A stretch of DNA of 45,318 bases from Pleurotus djamor (GCA_029747585.1 JAPEVF010000358.1:1-45318); one strand, 5' to 3'; positions 1-11,121 are shown, numbered from the stretch's first letter. Notes: generated by a model not told the origin, from the sequence alone. Made by a program: numbers and translations.

Positions 1-1636
1 CTTGCTTGGGGGACGGGGAAGATGGCTGAGAGGGGATCCGTCGCTGGTGATGATTGAGAGGGGGTTGCGTTATAGGAATAGGTTGAGATGTAGATGGAAG
101 TGGAGGCGGTTGGGTAAGCGTGTGTGATAGCGAGCTTGGGGGGCGAGGGGTACGAGATGGATCATCGTCGAAATCGGCTGCGAACACAATCAGTGCTATG
201 ATACCGATTGTGGGATGAAAGGTAACTCACGGATTGTTCCATCTTCGTTGACCACCACCTCACTTGGCGCAGTGCTCGCCCTCTTCCTCCTAACCGCCCA
301 TCTCTTACCCACAGAGCCTATGCGAGTAAGCAAAGGAGTCTTGGTCTTACCGTTATCGAGTTCCGGCTCCTTTGGGAGACTGGGGTGGTCCCTTGAACTA
401 CCCGCTCGACTGGTCTCCCCTTCTGGTACCTCGGAGAGTCGTAATGGGCTTGCTCGATGAATCCCAGCTGATCCATCGAGGTCAGACGAACGCTGCGAAT
501 CGAAGCTCGCCCGTGCACTCGAACTAGACCCAGAAAAGCGCTTCGGGTTCACATTCACTATGCCAAAGCATCAACTCTTCGATAAAAGTAGACAAATGGA
601 TCAACGTACGATGATCTGTATCCCCTTGCTCCACCAGCTCAAAAACGCCCTCCTCCAAGCGAGGCGGTCGACTCTTCTTCCGCAGTCTTCTCCTTTCCCT
701 CTCCTTGTGTATAGGTGGGCTGGGGGGCAGATCACTGAGGCGACCCGTCCGAGCTGCACTAGTCCGACTGACGCTTGGACCAAGCGATAGATGTGTTTGT
801 GAGTTGGTTGTGTGGTATGAATGGCCAGCGACGCTATCTCTGCCGGAAGTTGTGGTGGCAGGAACAGAGAACACGGATGTCGTGGGGGAGCGAGGAAATG
901 GCTGCTCAATGTTAGATGTGTGGTAGTTTGAGTTGAGCGTGTTCAGGCTCAGGTTTGGCAGAGGGGGGACTGGGGGCGGCGGGGAAGGCATCCGAGCCAA
1001 TCCCCCACGCCTTGAACGCGCCGTAACCGTCCTATCTTCTTCCTCACCGTGAAATCCAAACTCTGCATCCTCATCATCCGAGTCCTCCAGCTCAAAATCG
1101 TCGTCCCAGTTTTCCGTCATCGGCGCATTAGGGGGTCGCGTCGGCCGCTTGCGAGGCGTCTTACGACGAGGTCCAGCATCCAGTGGGTGTTGAACCATTC
1201 GTGAAGGAGTTATTGGGGGTTTCCTGGGAGTCGATTTACGCGCAGGGGAATTGGAATCGAGTTCAAAGTCGTCATCCCAGTTTTCTGTTTCTTGCTCTCG
1301 GTGTGTTTGCTTGGGCAATGTTCGTTTCGTTGGCGTCGATGGTCCAGCAACGTTAAGTTTGTCTTCAAGGATCACAGATCCACGTTTATGTTCGTAGTTG
1401 TTATTTGCGTGACGTGGGTCATCCCAATCTTCGGTGAAGCGAGAGCTTGCAATGGAATGACGAGGCGGGGCACCCGCATCAATGCTGTTCGCGCGACGCT
1501 GCTGAGCAGCCGTCGTTGCAAATTCAAAGTCGTCATCCCAGTTCTCCGAAGGGTCTGCAACACGTCGCCGTCGTCAGATTGCTCAACCGACCACCAATTT
1601 TGAAAACGAGAAATTGTACTCACCTTGGTTTAGCAT
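1..1636 (-). CDS. Cdc15/SepH-like post-kinase tail protein, partial
   Basis: Model: ATG at 1636, exons 1636-1624, 1554-610, 557-231 and 177 to beyond the left edge. Introns have good sites (gtgagt, gtacgt, gtgagt donors) and the phases agree. The visible 487 or so residues are Ser/Pro-rich and disordered. ENWDDDFEF occurs near the N-terminus, ENWDDDFEL twice further on, and there is a variant EDWDD. Basic patches (RRRLRKKSRP, RRKRAS) and proline runs follow. From memory of the family, this pattern matches the region after the kinase domain in basidiomycete Cdc15/SepH kinases of the septation initiation network, which signals mitotic exit to cytokinesis. No kinase motifs are present, and a TGA lies in frame upstream of the ATG. 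It could be a kinase-less relative, a truncated gene, or a longer gene whose earlier exons I cannot see. The exon structure is firm; the family call is tentative. Confidence 0.55.
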
Positions 1637-2415
1637 GATGGTGTGATCATGAATGATTCGATGTCATCAATGTCGTGGGCCTTTATAGCAAAGCTTGAAG
1701 TCTCTTTGACTGTAGTGGTCCTGTCTTTGTCGCGGTCGTCGTGGTCGTCGATGTTCAAGCGTGCTCGTTTTGGGCCGCAACCGCCGGCCCTTGTCCAAAT
1801 TTGGAACAAGAACCACGTGTAGCTACTTGAAAGGGGCGTTCAGGGATGCTGAACGGGACTCGAACTATTCAAGACCCGCGGCTCGGCGCTCGAAGTCTTT
1901 TCTGTTCAGATGCCTTCACACTTGTGTTTCGCTCATGATCCAATATCTTACTGACTGCGGTACCCGTCAGATCTGCCGATAGCTAGATACGAAGCTTGAA
2001 TACTTGAATAATCCCCCAGACGAACAGTACCAACACCCCGCCAACTTTACCTGACAGGTGAACGGTGAACTCATCCAGTTCACAACACCTCGCTCTAGTC
2101 CTGAACCGGTAAAATGAGGACTCTACCAACCATGGCGGTAACTCATCCACATTTGCGAAACCTATGACCGCAGCATGGGCTATGTCACTACTGGGTAGAG
2201 TCCAAGGGCTTCTTCGGGCAAGGCTGTGGCTGCTGTATAAGCGATGATCGATGATCCTTCAGCTTTGTCACGTTCAACGCATAACGATGCCGCCGATGCG
2301 CCCACTGGGCCAAGTCAAAGCCAAGATTCGAGCTCCATCAGGGTCGCAACACACGTCTAACTTATATACAGGCGATGGCTGAAAACATGTTGGAGCCTCA
2401 CCTGCATTTTTCGCC
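1637..2415. other. Intergenic region between divergent genes
   Basis: No coding exon is supported on either strand. It should carry the promoters of the two divergent genes that flank it. I looked here for the missing kinase domain of the leftward gene and found no GxGxxG loop, HRD or DFG remnants. Confidence 0.6.
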
Positions 2416-4371
2416 ATGGTTTCATGGTCTTCTATCTTTTCAACCAGCGGAATGCTCGCTCATTTGTATTTCGCGCCTCCACCAGAGACACCGGCGATGG
2501 TCTACGATTTTGCCCAGGTAATTCCACCTTCCAGATGGATATAATATTGATTTTAAATTTATTAGGCTCACCTCGATGCTTAGATTACGCCATCAACGGA
2601 TGTCTTCTGGACGCCATGTTATGAGCACTTTACTTGCGCTCGCTTACAAGTAGTCTCTCTTCTTGGTTCTGAAGGATTTGCGTACTAACCAGACCGCGAC
2701 TGTTAGGTACCACTTGATTATGACGACCCGGAACGTGGCACGGCTGCCATAGCCCTGATACGCATCGCTGCTGCTACCCAGCCAGCTCCAAGTCTCCTTA
2801 TCAACCCAGGTGATTAAGCTTTCTTGCTTGAGGAATATTGTTTTGCTGAAACTCTCAACAATGTAGGCGGACCTGGCGGTTCTGGCGTTCAAACGTTACT
2901 GACTACTGGTCCCATCATGGCTGCTGCCTTCGGTCCAAACTACAACATCATCGGATTTGACCCTCGTGGTGTCAACAACACCACCCCCACCATTGACTGC
3001 TTCCCCGGCGCACACGACAAACGCTTCATATTTCGCTCGCTCTACTTCCGCGAGTCTTCAAATGCCTCATCGGCTTCCGTTGCTACCCAATTTGCAAACG
3101 CCGAAGCGTATGGCCACTGGTGTAATAACGTCATTGGAGGGACTGGACCAAATGGGACTGCACGATACGCCGGCTCTGCAGCTGTCGCCCGCGATATGCT
3201 CACCTTTGCTGAAGCCGAACAAAGGGCACAAGGCTTACCCGTAGAGGAAGCCAAAGTATGGTACTACGGCATCAGCTACGGAACCGTACTCGGTACGACG
3301 TTTGCGTCAATGTTCCCCAATCGTGTCGGTCGCATGGTCCTCGATGGCGTCATGGACGCAGAAGATTACTACCATCTACAATGGCGAAGCAATTTAGCTG
3401 ATGCGGACAAGGTCGTCGAGAAATTTTTCAGTGGCTGCTACGGTGCTGGGAAGGACAAGTGTGCTTTCTGGGGTCCTTCCGTCGAAGATATCCAATCTCG
3501 CTTCGACAAGGTCCTCCTCACCCTCCAACAACGCCCGCTCCCATTCTGGAACGGTCTTGACATGCCACGGCTCGTGACTTACTCTGACCTCAAAGCCATC
3601 TTGCTTCAAGCCTTGTATGCACCGCTTGGGATGTTCACGGTCCTTGCGACTATCCTTCACGACTTGGAAAACGGCGATGGTACTAGTCTTGCTATGCTGG
3701 CCGACTACAACCTTTTCCCCCAGCCAGAACTGCTCGCTCGCATCCCCGGAGATGCTGGATCAGTTATTCCATGTGTCGATGGGTGGGGGAGAGGTAATGT
3801 CACCAGTCTGGAGGCCTGGGAGGAACATGCGGCTTTCCTCGGTCGACAAAGTAAATATGTCGGCGAAGCTTTCGGACATAATCCATTGGACTGCGCAACT
3901 ATGAATGTGCCGCCTCCACCGTCAGCTAGCTATACTGGTACGTCTCGAGTCTCTCCCTCCGATTCGTTGAGATCTTCTCATTGACTTATCACCTATCTTT
4001 TATAGGCCCTCTCCCACCCAATGGAAATACAAGCACGCCTATCTTGTTCATGAGTAATGAGTTAGATCCGGTGACGCCGATACGCAGGTATGTCACCTTC
4101 AATGTCTCCATTGATCTGGTATTAAACCAGCACCAGCGCTCATAGAATGTCTTCACTCTTCCCTGGTTCCGTTGTTCTCTCCCAAGACGGTCTGGGGGTA
4201 CGTCACCCTTCTTTCTTAGAGTTTTTCCATTGCTAATCCAGCGGTCAATAGCATGGGATAATGGCTAGTCCGTCCAACTGCACTCTCCAATATGTCCAAG
4301 CTTACTTCAACAACGGCACCTTACCACCGAAAGACACCGTTTGCAAGGTTAATATCCCTACGTATTTTTAA
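2416..4371 (+). CDS. Alpha/beta hydrolase, tripeptidyl aminopeptidase (TAP)-like
   Basis: Exons 2416-2517, 2584-2649, 2707-2809, 2867-3937, 4006-4087, 4146-4197 and 4252-4371 give 1596 nt, a 531 aa protein. The family cleaves short peptides from polypeptide N-termini, and fungal members are usually secreted or vacuolar. An ITPST...WTPCY segment opens the conserved part. NPGGPGGSG (about residues 89-97) is the oxyanion-hole motif. The nucleophile elbow is GISYGT with Ser227. Asp468 lies in NELDPVTP of the TAP-like C-terminal domain, and His493 (GLGHGI) completes the triad. Cysteines in the C-terminal part (SNCTL, TVCK) would suit a secreted protein. The ATG at 2416 gives an N-terminus without a clear signal peptide, so a further 5' exon may be missing. 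It is convergent with the actin-like gene. Family call is secure; start is uncertain. Confidence 0.9.
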
Positions 4372-4600
4372 GCCATAATTCGGGTATCCTAGACGTCTTG
4401 ATTACCCTCTTCCCTCTCGTACGCATTCCTTTCGCAGGTTATTTATGTATTTATTTCCCATTTCTTGACGTACTTTTTCCAATATATCCCCCACCACCTA
4501 TAACCGGACTTTGCATATCACGTACTCTAGTTCTTATGTAGCTTTATTACTACGGTGTAATCATATTCAATGACTTCCCCGTGTGTTGAATCGTGGATAT

Positions 4601-6111
4601 TCATGAAGAGCTCTCTGACGCGGAATGGTTGATAAGTACCCCTAAATGATGAATTTGAGAACACATACTTTGATGGACAATATCCAAACCATACTCCAGA
4701 TATTCTTGCTGGGAGATTGAGATGGATGGGAAGTTGCTGAGCGAGGCCAAGATGGAACCGCCAATCCAAGCCGCGTGCTTCCGTTCTGGGGGAGCGAGTA
4801 TCTTGAATTTAGTTGACGAAGGGGCCAAGTCGTTCAACTCCTTTGTTATTCGGTCGACAAATCCTGGGAACATCGTTGTACCGCCAGCCAGAATGATGTT
4901 CTGGGTCAGTAGGTGGCGGAGGTCATGGTCACATCTCAAGATGGATTGGTACCTACGCTTGAAACACAACTGCATTAGGTCGAGTCCATTTGAGGGCCTC
5001 TCCACTCACGTCATCTCATGGATACCAGGTGTATCGATACCGAGGATTCCAGGTTGAAAGAGGGCTTCAGGGACACTAAACCTACCACTGAAGGTAAGTT
5101 CGGACACTTGAGCCATGAAAGAGCAACATACCGTTCACTGCCCACGGTGATCACGCGCCCATCAGGTAAGTTATATGTCCTCTCGTGAGGAGGAGCAATT
5201 TGGATTTCCTTTTCGATATTCATTGTAACGTAACAGAGCTTTTCCTTAATGTCATTGTTGATATGTCGCGAGAGGCTCCCAATCGGCCCTTTCGAAAGCA
5301 GATCGGTTAATTCACGACCGGCGACGTCCAGTCTAAGAATAGCTCGCGAGATTGGATAGCCCTGGTGAATGGGTACAACGGAAGTAATACCATCCCCCGA
5401 GTCTACCACTACACCGTTGGTGCGGCCACGGCCGCCAAGTACAAGCAAGGCTGGGATCACAGTGGCGAACGTGGGGGCATTGAGGGACTCGAATATAAGT
5501 TCTGCCATCTTCTCTCTTTGAGCCTTGGGCGCAAAAGGGGCCTCCGTAATGAGGGCAGAATGATCCGAAGGGACGGCATGCAGATTCTCGTACGCATGAT
5601 GGAGAATCTTCTCCATGCAATCCCAGCCTGAGTTCGTGATCGTCCCCTTCGAAATGGGATATTGACAGGCGAGGGTGTCATACATAGACCAAGCCTCGCA
5701 TCTGAGGCGAGTCAACAAATCAGCCGATCATGTTCAGCATAGGGGCATGAATCGGATGCACCCTACAACGAATTTTCCGTCGCATCGACCGATGACTGCG
5801 CTGGTCCAAAGTTTTGCTCAGGATGGTTTGAAGGTGGGTGGGATACGACTCACGGGAAATCTGTCTGAGGCGCGTCATAACCTAAGCCCATATCATAATT
5901 TGGTCATCGCGATAGGGCACTTCACGCACCAGCGACTACGGGGGTGTAAGTGATAGATAAAGAGTGAGAAAAGATGGACCGAAAACAAACCCACATCCAG
6001 CTTTACAGATTCCAGACCCATTATCGATAACCTGAACGAACAAAGGTGTTCCAAAGATTATTCGAGGTGACGTCAGGAATTACTCGCCATGGCAGCTAGG
6101 TCAAGTTCCAT
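4601..6111 (-). CDS. Diverged actin paralogue lacking most of the D-loop
   Basis: Exons 6111-6088, 6031-5995, 5935-5930 (6 nt), 5881-5854, 5800-5762, 5701-5132, 5081-5010, 4952-4669 and 4614-4601 give 1074 nt, 357 aa. Every intron sits at the same codon position and phase as in the canonical actin at 18642-20207. Nucleotide-binding motifs are kept: DNGSG at the N-terminus, DSGDG in the middle, and AGGTTMFPG and WIGGSILAS near the C-terminus. The differences are marked. About ten residues of the DNase-I-binding loop are absent from exon 5. The methylated-His73 site PIEHG reads PISKG. Gln137 aligns with Pro and His161 with Val. About seven residues are missing before NDIKEKLCY, and the C-terminus KCF is replaced by KSSS. 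The first intron uses a GC donor. The frame is open throughout, so it is probably expressed, but filament assembly and ATP hydrolysis are doubtful. Confidence 0.88.
6032..6087 (-). other. GC-AG intron 1 of the actin-like gene
   Basis: The exon ends ...GCCATG and is followed by gcgagt rather than a GT donor. The intron closes with ttcag before GTTATCGAT. The position is identical to intron 1 of the canonical actin, where the donor is gtgagt. Splicing here restores the actin N-terminus AAMVIDNGSG; using the nearby GT one codon further on would break the frame. Confidence 0.75.
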
Positions 6112-6584
6112 TGTTTCATGATAAAGAAAGTAAGAACCAAAGCGAGTCAGGCAAGTCGCACCAAGGGTTATTTTTTCATATCATGTTCCCACGATCAGCC
6201 AAAGCAATGACTTAGCTAAGTCAANCCCCCCTACGCGCACTTTCGTCATCATGAACGAAACAATATCTGTAAGTCCACCCAACGCGTCTTTTCTAGAAAA
6301 ATTTTGGAAAAATTTCCTCGGCCTGCTATAGAGTAAAAACCTGCCGAAAACTGCTTCTCTTCGGGGCTCTCGCCCATGGGCCTTGCCATTGTGCCAAACT
6401 AAGCCAGTACATACCATAGTTGTATCCATGCGGTGAGTATGTACAACCACTCGGTCTTTGTCAAGTTCACATGGGTGTATTTCTGGTAGTGCAATCTTAT
6501 TTCAGATGGACGCTACCGTAAAGCGTATAAATAAGCAGCTGCGGTTTGGCTGCGGTGCTCGATGCACCCCCAGGGCCACTTGTA

Positions 6585-7208
6585 ATGATGCATATTCTGT
6601 TCGTGGTCATGTTTGCTTGCGCCTTCGTTGCAAACGCACTACCCGCTATGCGGACTTCGGGAAACGTCACGGATGCAGTGCGTCCTCTCTGTCGTTCAAT
6701 GATTTAATCGCTCACAGTCCTGGTATTCAGGATCGGGCACCAGAGCCCTGTCCAATCCCTCAACAAGCCGTCCCTTTATTACGAGCCTTCAATCCTTCCA
6801 TCAAGGATCATTTCTATACAATAGACACCTTCGAATTCTACGACGCTATCACCAATCACAACTACTTCGAGCGAGATCGAGCAGGCTTCGTTTACCCCGC
6901 CAAAATAGGCGACACGCAACCACTCTACCGTCTTTGGAGCGGAGAGGATGAAAATCACTTCTACACAACGTCTGGGGATATACGCAATGTCCTGATCCGG
7001 CGTGGATATCTGGATAAAGGGAATGCGGGTTATGTCTTTACGAAGCAGTATTGCGGCAGCGTTCCGTTGTACCGGCTGTTTCACAAGAGGCATCTGGATC
7101 ATTTTTACACAGTGAATCGTGATGAGCGGGACGAGTATTTGCGGTACAAGGGGTACGAGGANTCAGGGTATCGCAGCATATGTTGTGCGCAGAAAAGGCT
7201 GGAATTGA
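6585..7208 (+). CDS. Secreted DUF5648 repeat protein
   Basis: Exon 1 is 6585-6677 and encodes a signal peptide (hydrophobic core ILFVVMFACAFV, probable cleavage after VANA). Exon 2 is 6731-7208. Three DUF5648-type modules follow, each with the hallmark PLYRL spaced from DHFYT or NHFYT, then a Gly-Tyr segment (RRGYLDKGNAGYVF, KGYEDQGIAAY). The function of these modules is unknown; in fungi they occur in small secreted proteins. An N at 7162 makes exon 2 one base too long. Removing that N restores the module ending and leads directly to a TGA at 7206-7208, so the N is most likely an assembly artefact and the gene intact (189 aa). It is divergent from the actin-like gene, with about 470 bp between the two starts. 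Confidence 0.85.
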
Positions 7209-7362
7209 AAGGGAGACTGGTCAGTGGGATAACACAATCTCCGCGTCCCACGAGAGATAAGTCAGACACACAACGTTTATATCACAGTCTTTACAAATTT
7301 ACAAACTCGAAGTCCGAGTACTCGTACATACTGAGCACCCAGCGTTGATAATAGCGAAGGAC

Positions 7363-8075
7363 CTATTCAAGCGTGGCGACCAAGAAACGCTTCTGGTAGG
7401 ACCGAGTGAAGAACCAGGCGTTAACGGTCACGTAGAATTCACCAGTCCCATCTGCCTTGGCCCAGATGTTGAGGTTGTCCACATAAGGAAGGGCAACGCT
7501 GACTGGTCCAACGTGCTCGTTGGTCTCGGTACTTCCACTGAAGCTGGGGCCCTTGACAGACCTGAATTTGGCGGGGGACTTGAGAATCACGAAGGCCTGG
7601 AGATTGAAGTACTTCTTGACCCAATTAATCCTCCCGGCGACCTAGAAGAATGGGAATTCAGCCAGGAGCCGCATTGAAATTTCAAAGAGCCAAGTCTCAC
7701 AAAGAGGCCGAGTTCAAATTGGTTGAACGTAGCGATCGAGCAGTACTTGACGAACGGGGTGGAGTCGTCACCACTCTCCGCGGTAGCCAACTGTGCTACA
7801 GGGACGAGGGCGCTGAGCTCTTTGTCGGATAGCTCTAAGAAAGCTAGATGAGGATGGGCCTGCTCCCATTGCTCCGCTACCGATGATCATACGGCAGTCA
7901 ATAAAATGCCGCTGACAAAAATGCGCTCAGCTCACCAGTCAAGTCATGGTCGGCAACAGTGGACTGGATGGTAGTTTTCGCTTCGGTACCTAGGGATAAA
8001 TGGCGTTGAGGATGAGACGCAAACGAATTGTTGTAGGAAATCATCACCGATAAGAGTTAAGACGTCGACGGACAT
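7363..8075 (-). CDS. Hypothetical protein, 167 aa
   Basis: Exons 8075-8048, 7989-7936, 7843-7701 and 7641-7363 total 504 nt with consistent phases and good splice sites (gtgatg, gtgagc, gtgaga donors). The protein starts MSVDVLTLIG. It has an acidic helical stretch (AFLELSDKELSALVP), then a longer region rich in aromatic and beta-prone residues (KYFNLQAFVILKS, NIWAKADGTGEFYVTVNAWF). There is no signal peptide and no membrane segment. I do not recognise the family; the second half could be a beta-sandwich. The coding assignment rests on the open, phase-consistent four-exon structure. Confidence 0.65.
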
Positions 8076-9324
8076 TCCTGGTTGTTTCTGGTTGCTTTCT
8101 GGGCTTTGTTGTCAGACTTGAAAAGATGAACTGCTGGAGAGGATGGTCCATGTTCGAGTACTTTTATACTCGAGCCCAAGTCTCATTCTGCAATAAAGGG
8201 TAAGATTCAACGAAGAACGGGAAATTGGTCAAGTTGGAAGTATCTCACGAATTCAATACGATCCACTTCGTATGACGGAGATTGAGATTTACCGGCGATG
8301 GAGGAAAGTGATGGACGTGGGTCCGAAAATGCGTATGACATTGACGGACGTTTGATATCAACATTGGAGCAAAGCTGTGAAGACCGTGAAGACCGTTTCG
8401 TCCGTAAAGGACGCGATGATGTTTCCTAGGGGCGGCAAGATCAGTTAATTTGAGCAAGAGGTCACTCCGTGATCGTAGCGGTAAAGGTGGAAAAATCCTT
8501 CAGGTCGTATCATCACTTCTGGGTTCAGTATGATGCTGAGGTGGCCATACTGGCCGTCACCGCCCGCACACCGCCCGCATTACGATTTGTGCAAGCCGCG
8601 GTGAGTCATAATGCAAGACGACGTCCACAGGACTCAGCGGAGAGTGAATACGGGCTCCGAGGGACCCAATGATCTATTAACAGAAATAATTGAGTCGCAC
8701 ATGCATTGCGAATAGCAAGCGAAGAACCCACCAGATCCAAGATGGACAGCGAGCGCGGTGGGACCCATGCCCTTTGTTCTTGGGATACTCAAGGCGCAAT
8801 CGGAGCGCAGGAGTAATTTTCCTGTGTCTGGTTGAGCGAGCAATAATTTACCCAAGATCCACGAAACAAACAAATGCTAGTCTGGGAAGGAACAAATAGA
8901 GCCTGCATTAATCAACGATACCCGCGTGTAAGCGGAGACAAATAGCAGGGTATTTCAGCGTTCTATGTCCTCTATTGTATCGCTCGCATGGAGGTGGGGG
9001 AACGGGAGCAGAAGGTATTGATGGTGTCGAGGCTCGAAAGGCACTGATTAATTACTTGCGTTCTAGAATCCAAGATCAAATATTCATGCGAAGGGTTTTA
9101 TTCTTTTTGAGACGATTTGGTGGAGTTTGAGTAGGGAGCCAAGTCACAAACGAGCTTCAGAACCCATGTCCTAAATAACTTGAAGGGTGGAGCAGACTCA
9201 GCAGAGTGCGGGAACGGAGAGCTGACTGTGAGAGCCGAAGCTGACGTGCTTCCAGGCTGGTTATTGGCCCAAGCTGGTGTAGGTACCATGCCCAGTGGTC
9301 ATTACAATAATTTGACATGTCACC
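8076..9324. other. Intergenic region, no gene seen
   Basis: About 1.25 kb with only short, incoherent open frames on both strands and no recognisable motif, tRNA or repeat. It holds the promoter of the leftward 167 aa gene and the 3' flank of the F-box gene on its right. Confidence 0.55.
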
Positions 9325-10955
9325 TCATTCAGCTAGAAACACCGCACGGCGAACAAGCCATCGGAGCCGAGGTAGCGTCAAAGTCGTGAGCAACTGCCAG
9401 ACCAACAACTTTTGCAGTTCATCCACGAAGCGTTGATTTCGACTTAAGTCCGAATTTTCTAGATGTTCGATGCAATTCTGAGGCATGGGGCGAGCGTGAT
9501 ACGGGGTGAAAGGCTTACATGAATCACTAGTTTTTGGACTAAAATCGTACCACCAAGGCTCCCAAAGTTCGAATGGAAGGGTGAATGTTCTTGACTTCGC
9601 TACACTTCGACAGTGCCGGATTGCGTGCTCAGACATATACCCATGTTCATCATCTGCAACGGCATCAATCGTCATCAGAGATGGTATGGCATCGAACAAG
9701 CCAGAGATGAGTGTCTCTTCGTCGCGACGATCGCGTGAAAGTAAGCACAAATAGGCTAGTTTGGTGGACTTCAAGCTGTCCATAAAATACGATATGTCTT
9801 CGAGCTATGGTGTGGAGGTCAGAATCTACGGTCAACTGAGGAAGGGCAAGGACTCACATATATATCGCACATTCGGAGGTATTTCAGATTGGAGCAGAGT
9901 CCAACAAACTCGAACGCTTCATCCGACCACCACGCCGAGCAACTAAGTGAAGATAGACGAAGGAAAGCCGCCTTGAGTCCTGGTGTTGGGGTGGATGGGT
10001 CTTTGAGGACGGAGGTGCGAAGGTTGACCACATTTCTTCCTTCGAGGATGTTGGAGAATACCTCTTGCCTCGCATCTAGTGTACACAATGCCGGGAGAGC
10101 GTCACGGCGAAGGCGGCGCAGTGACAGAGAATCTGTGCAGAGTTTTAGATGGATTAATTGAGTTTGGGACGCCAAGAAGGCAATGAACCCGTCTTCGTCG
10201 CTTACTTGACAATCCCAAGCGAGGTGAGTGAGACTAAACGGGAAAGACGTGCTTGAAAGACAAGGAGAAATTGTGTGGCGTATTTGTTCCAGCCCGAACC
10301 TTTGAGAATAGTCGAACTGGAACATTTTCAGGTTGGGCATCAAAGGGAGGACTTGTTCCCAAAAGTTTGTGACCTCCTCCAAGCTATCTGCACTGATCCT
10401 CATTATCAACAATGTGAGTCGTGAAACGTATAGCGCCGCATATCCCGAGTCCTTCGTCAATTCCAGGCGGGTGGGTTTGGCGTCTAACATGCCGGCTCCA
10501 GTGAAGGGCAACCACTGCGGGAAGCCATGCCTATTTGAACAGGTAAACCCCTCCTTCAAAAATGTTCACTCACTTATCTTGGTTTTCGCGAGGAAAAAAG
10601 GACCCTGTTAGCCAATCAGATCGCTCATAGGGACTTTTGCCTTGTCGAAAACGGGTACGAAAGTGAATGAACATTTTTGAAAGGGGGTTTTCTCAGAGAA
10701 AGAAGGGGTCGCTGCCCGCTGTGAACGATATGCACAGGTGGTTATACAAGATTCTCGAGATCAATTTCTTCATGAAGGGTCCCGATGATGAAGCCAAATC
10801 ACTGAGGGTCGACTTGTCGTCGACGTAGTCAAGAATTCGTTCGAGAAGCTCGACAGCAAGGCGTGTAGCTGCGTGACCTTTGTCGGGGCGCACCTAATCG
10901 CTTCTTAGGATCAGAGAAGTAGTTTCCTGGGATTAATACGCACGGAGGGTCTCAT
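9325..10955 (-). CDS. F-box-type protein with leucine-rich region (copy A)
   Basis: Model: exons 10955-10944, 10893-10736, 10530-9858 and 9804-9325, 1323 nt, 440 aa, all phases consistent. The N-terminal helix-loop (RLAVELLERILDYVDD, then STLSDLA) is F-box-like; such domains bind Skp1 and recruit substrates to SCF ubiquitin ligases. The remainder carries irregular leucine-rich strands (LTHLAWD, LIHLKL, LKYLRM) and ends near WEPWWYDF. The gene on the other side of the short divergent spacer shares this order (PFSLTHL, GRNV, YLR, PWW), so they are paralogues. Intron 2 (205 nt) uses a gtgcat donor and is unusually long because it contains the palindromic element at 10545-10690. Without that intron a stop follows DPFFL, so the splice is required. 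Exact edges of intron 2 are inferred. Confidence 0.75.
10545..10690. mobile_element. MITE-like imperfect palindrome inside an intron
   Basis: The left arm starts AAACCCCTCCTTC and the right arm ends GAAAGGGGGTTT. The core CAAAAATGTTCA is repeated in inverse orientation as TGAACATTTTTG. The match continues inward in imperfect form (GGTTTTCGCGAGG against CCTTGTCGAAAACGG), giving about 70 bp per arm around a short centre. There is no open frame. I could not assign a target-site duplication with confidence. This is the structure of a non-autonomous hairpin element, but no second copy was seen in the window. Confidence 0.6.
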
Positions 10956-11121
10956 GTGAGATTGAAAGCTGGTGTCCATCGTGTGCACTTGACAAGAGGT
11001 TGTGATCGAGTTCAAGTTCCGCTGGGTTAGAGAACTCTCACAGTCAGTTCAAGGTTCGCACGATCAATCCGGATAAGTCAAGGGGAGGGTGTTGGTTCCT
11101 CTGACAGCATACCACCGTTCG
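10956..11121. promoter_or_regulatory. Short divergent promoter between two F-box paralogues
   Basis: The start codons of the leftward and rightward F-box-type genes are only 166 bp apart, so both must initiate from this segment. No clear TATA box was identified. Confidence 0.5.
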
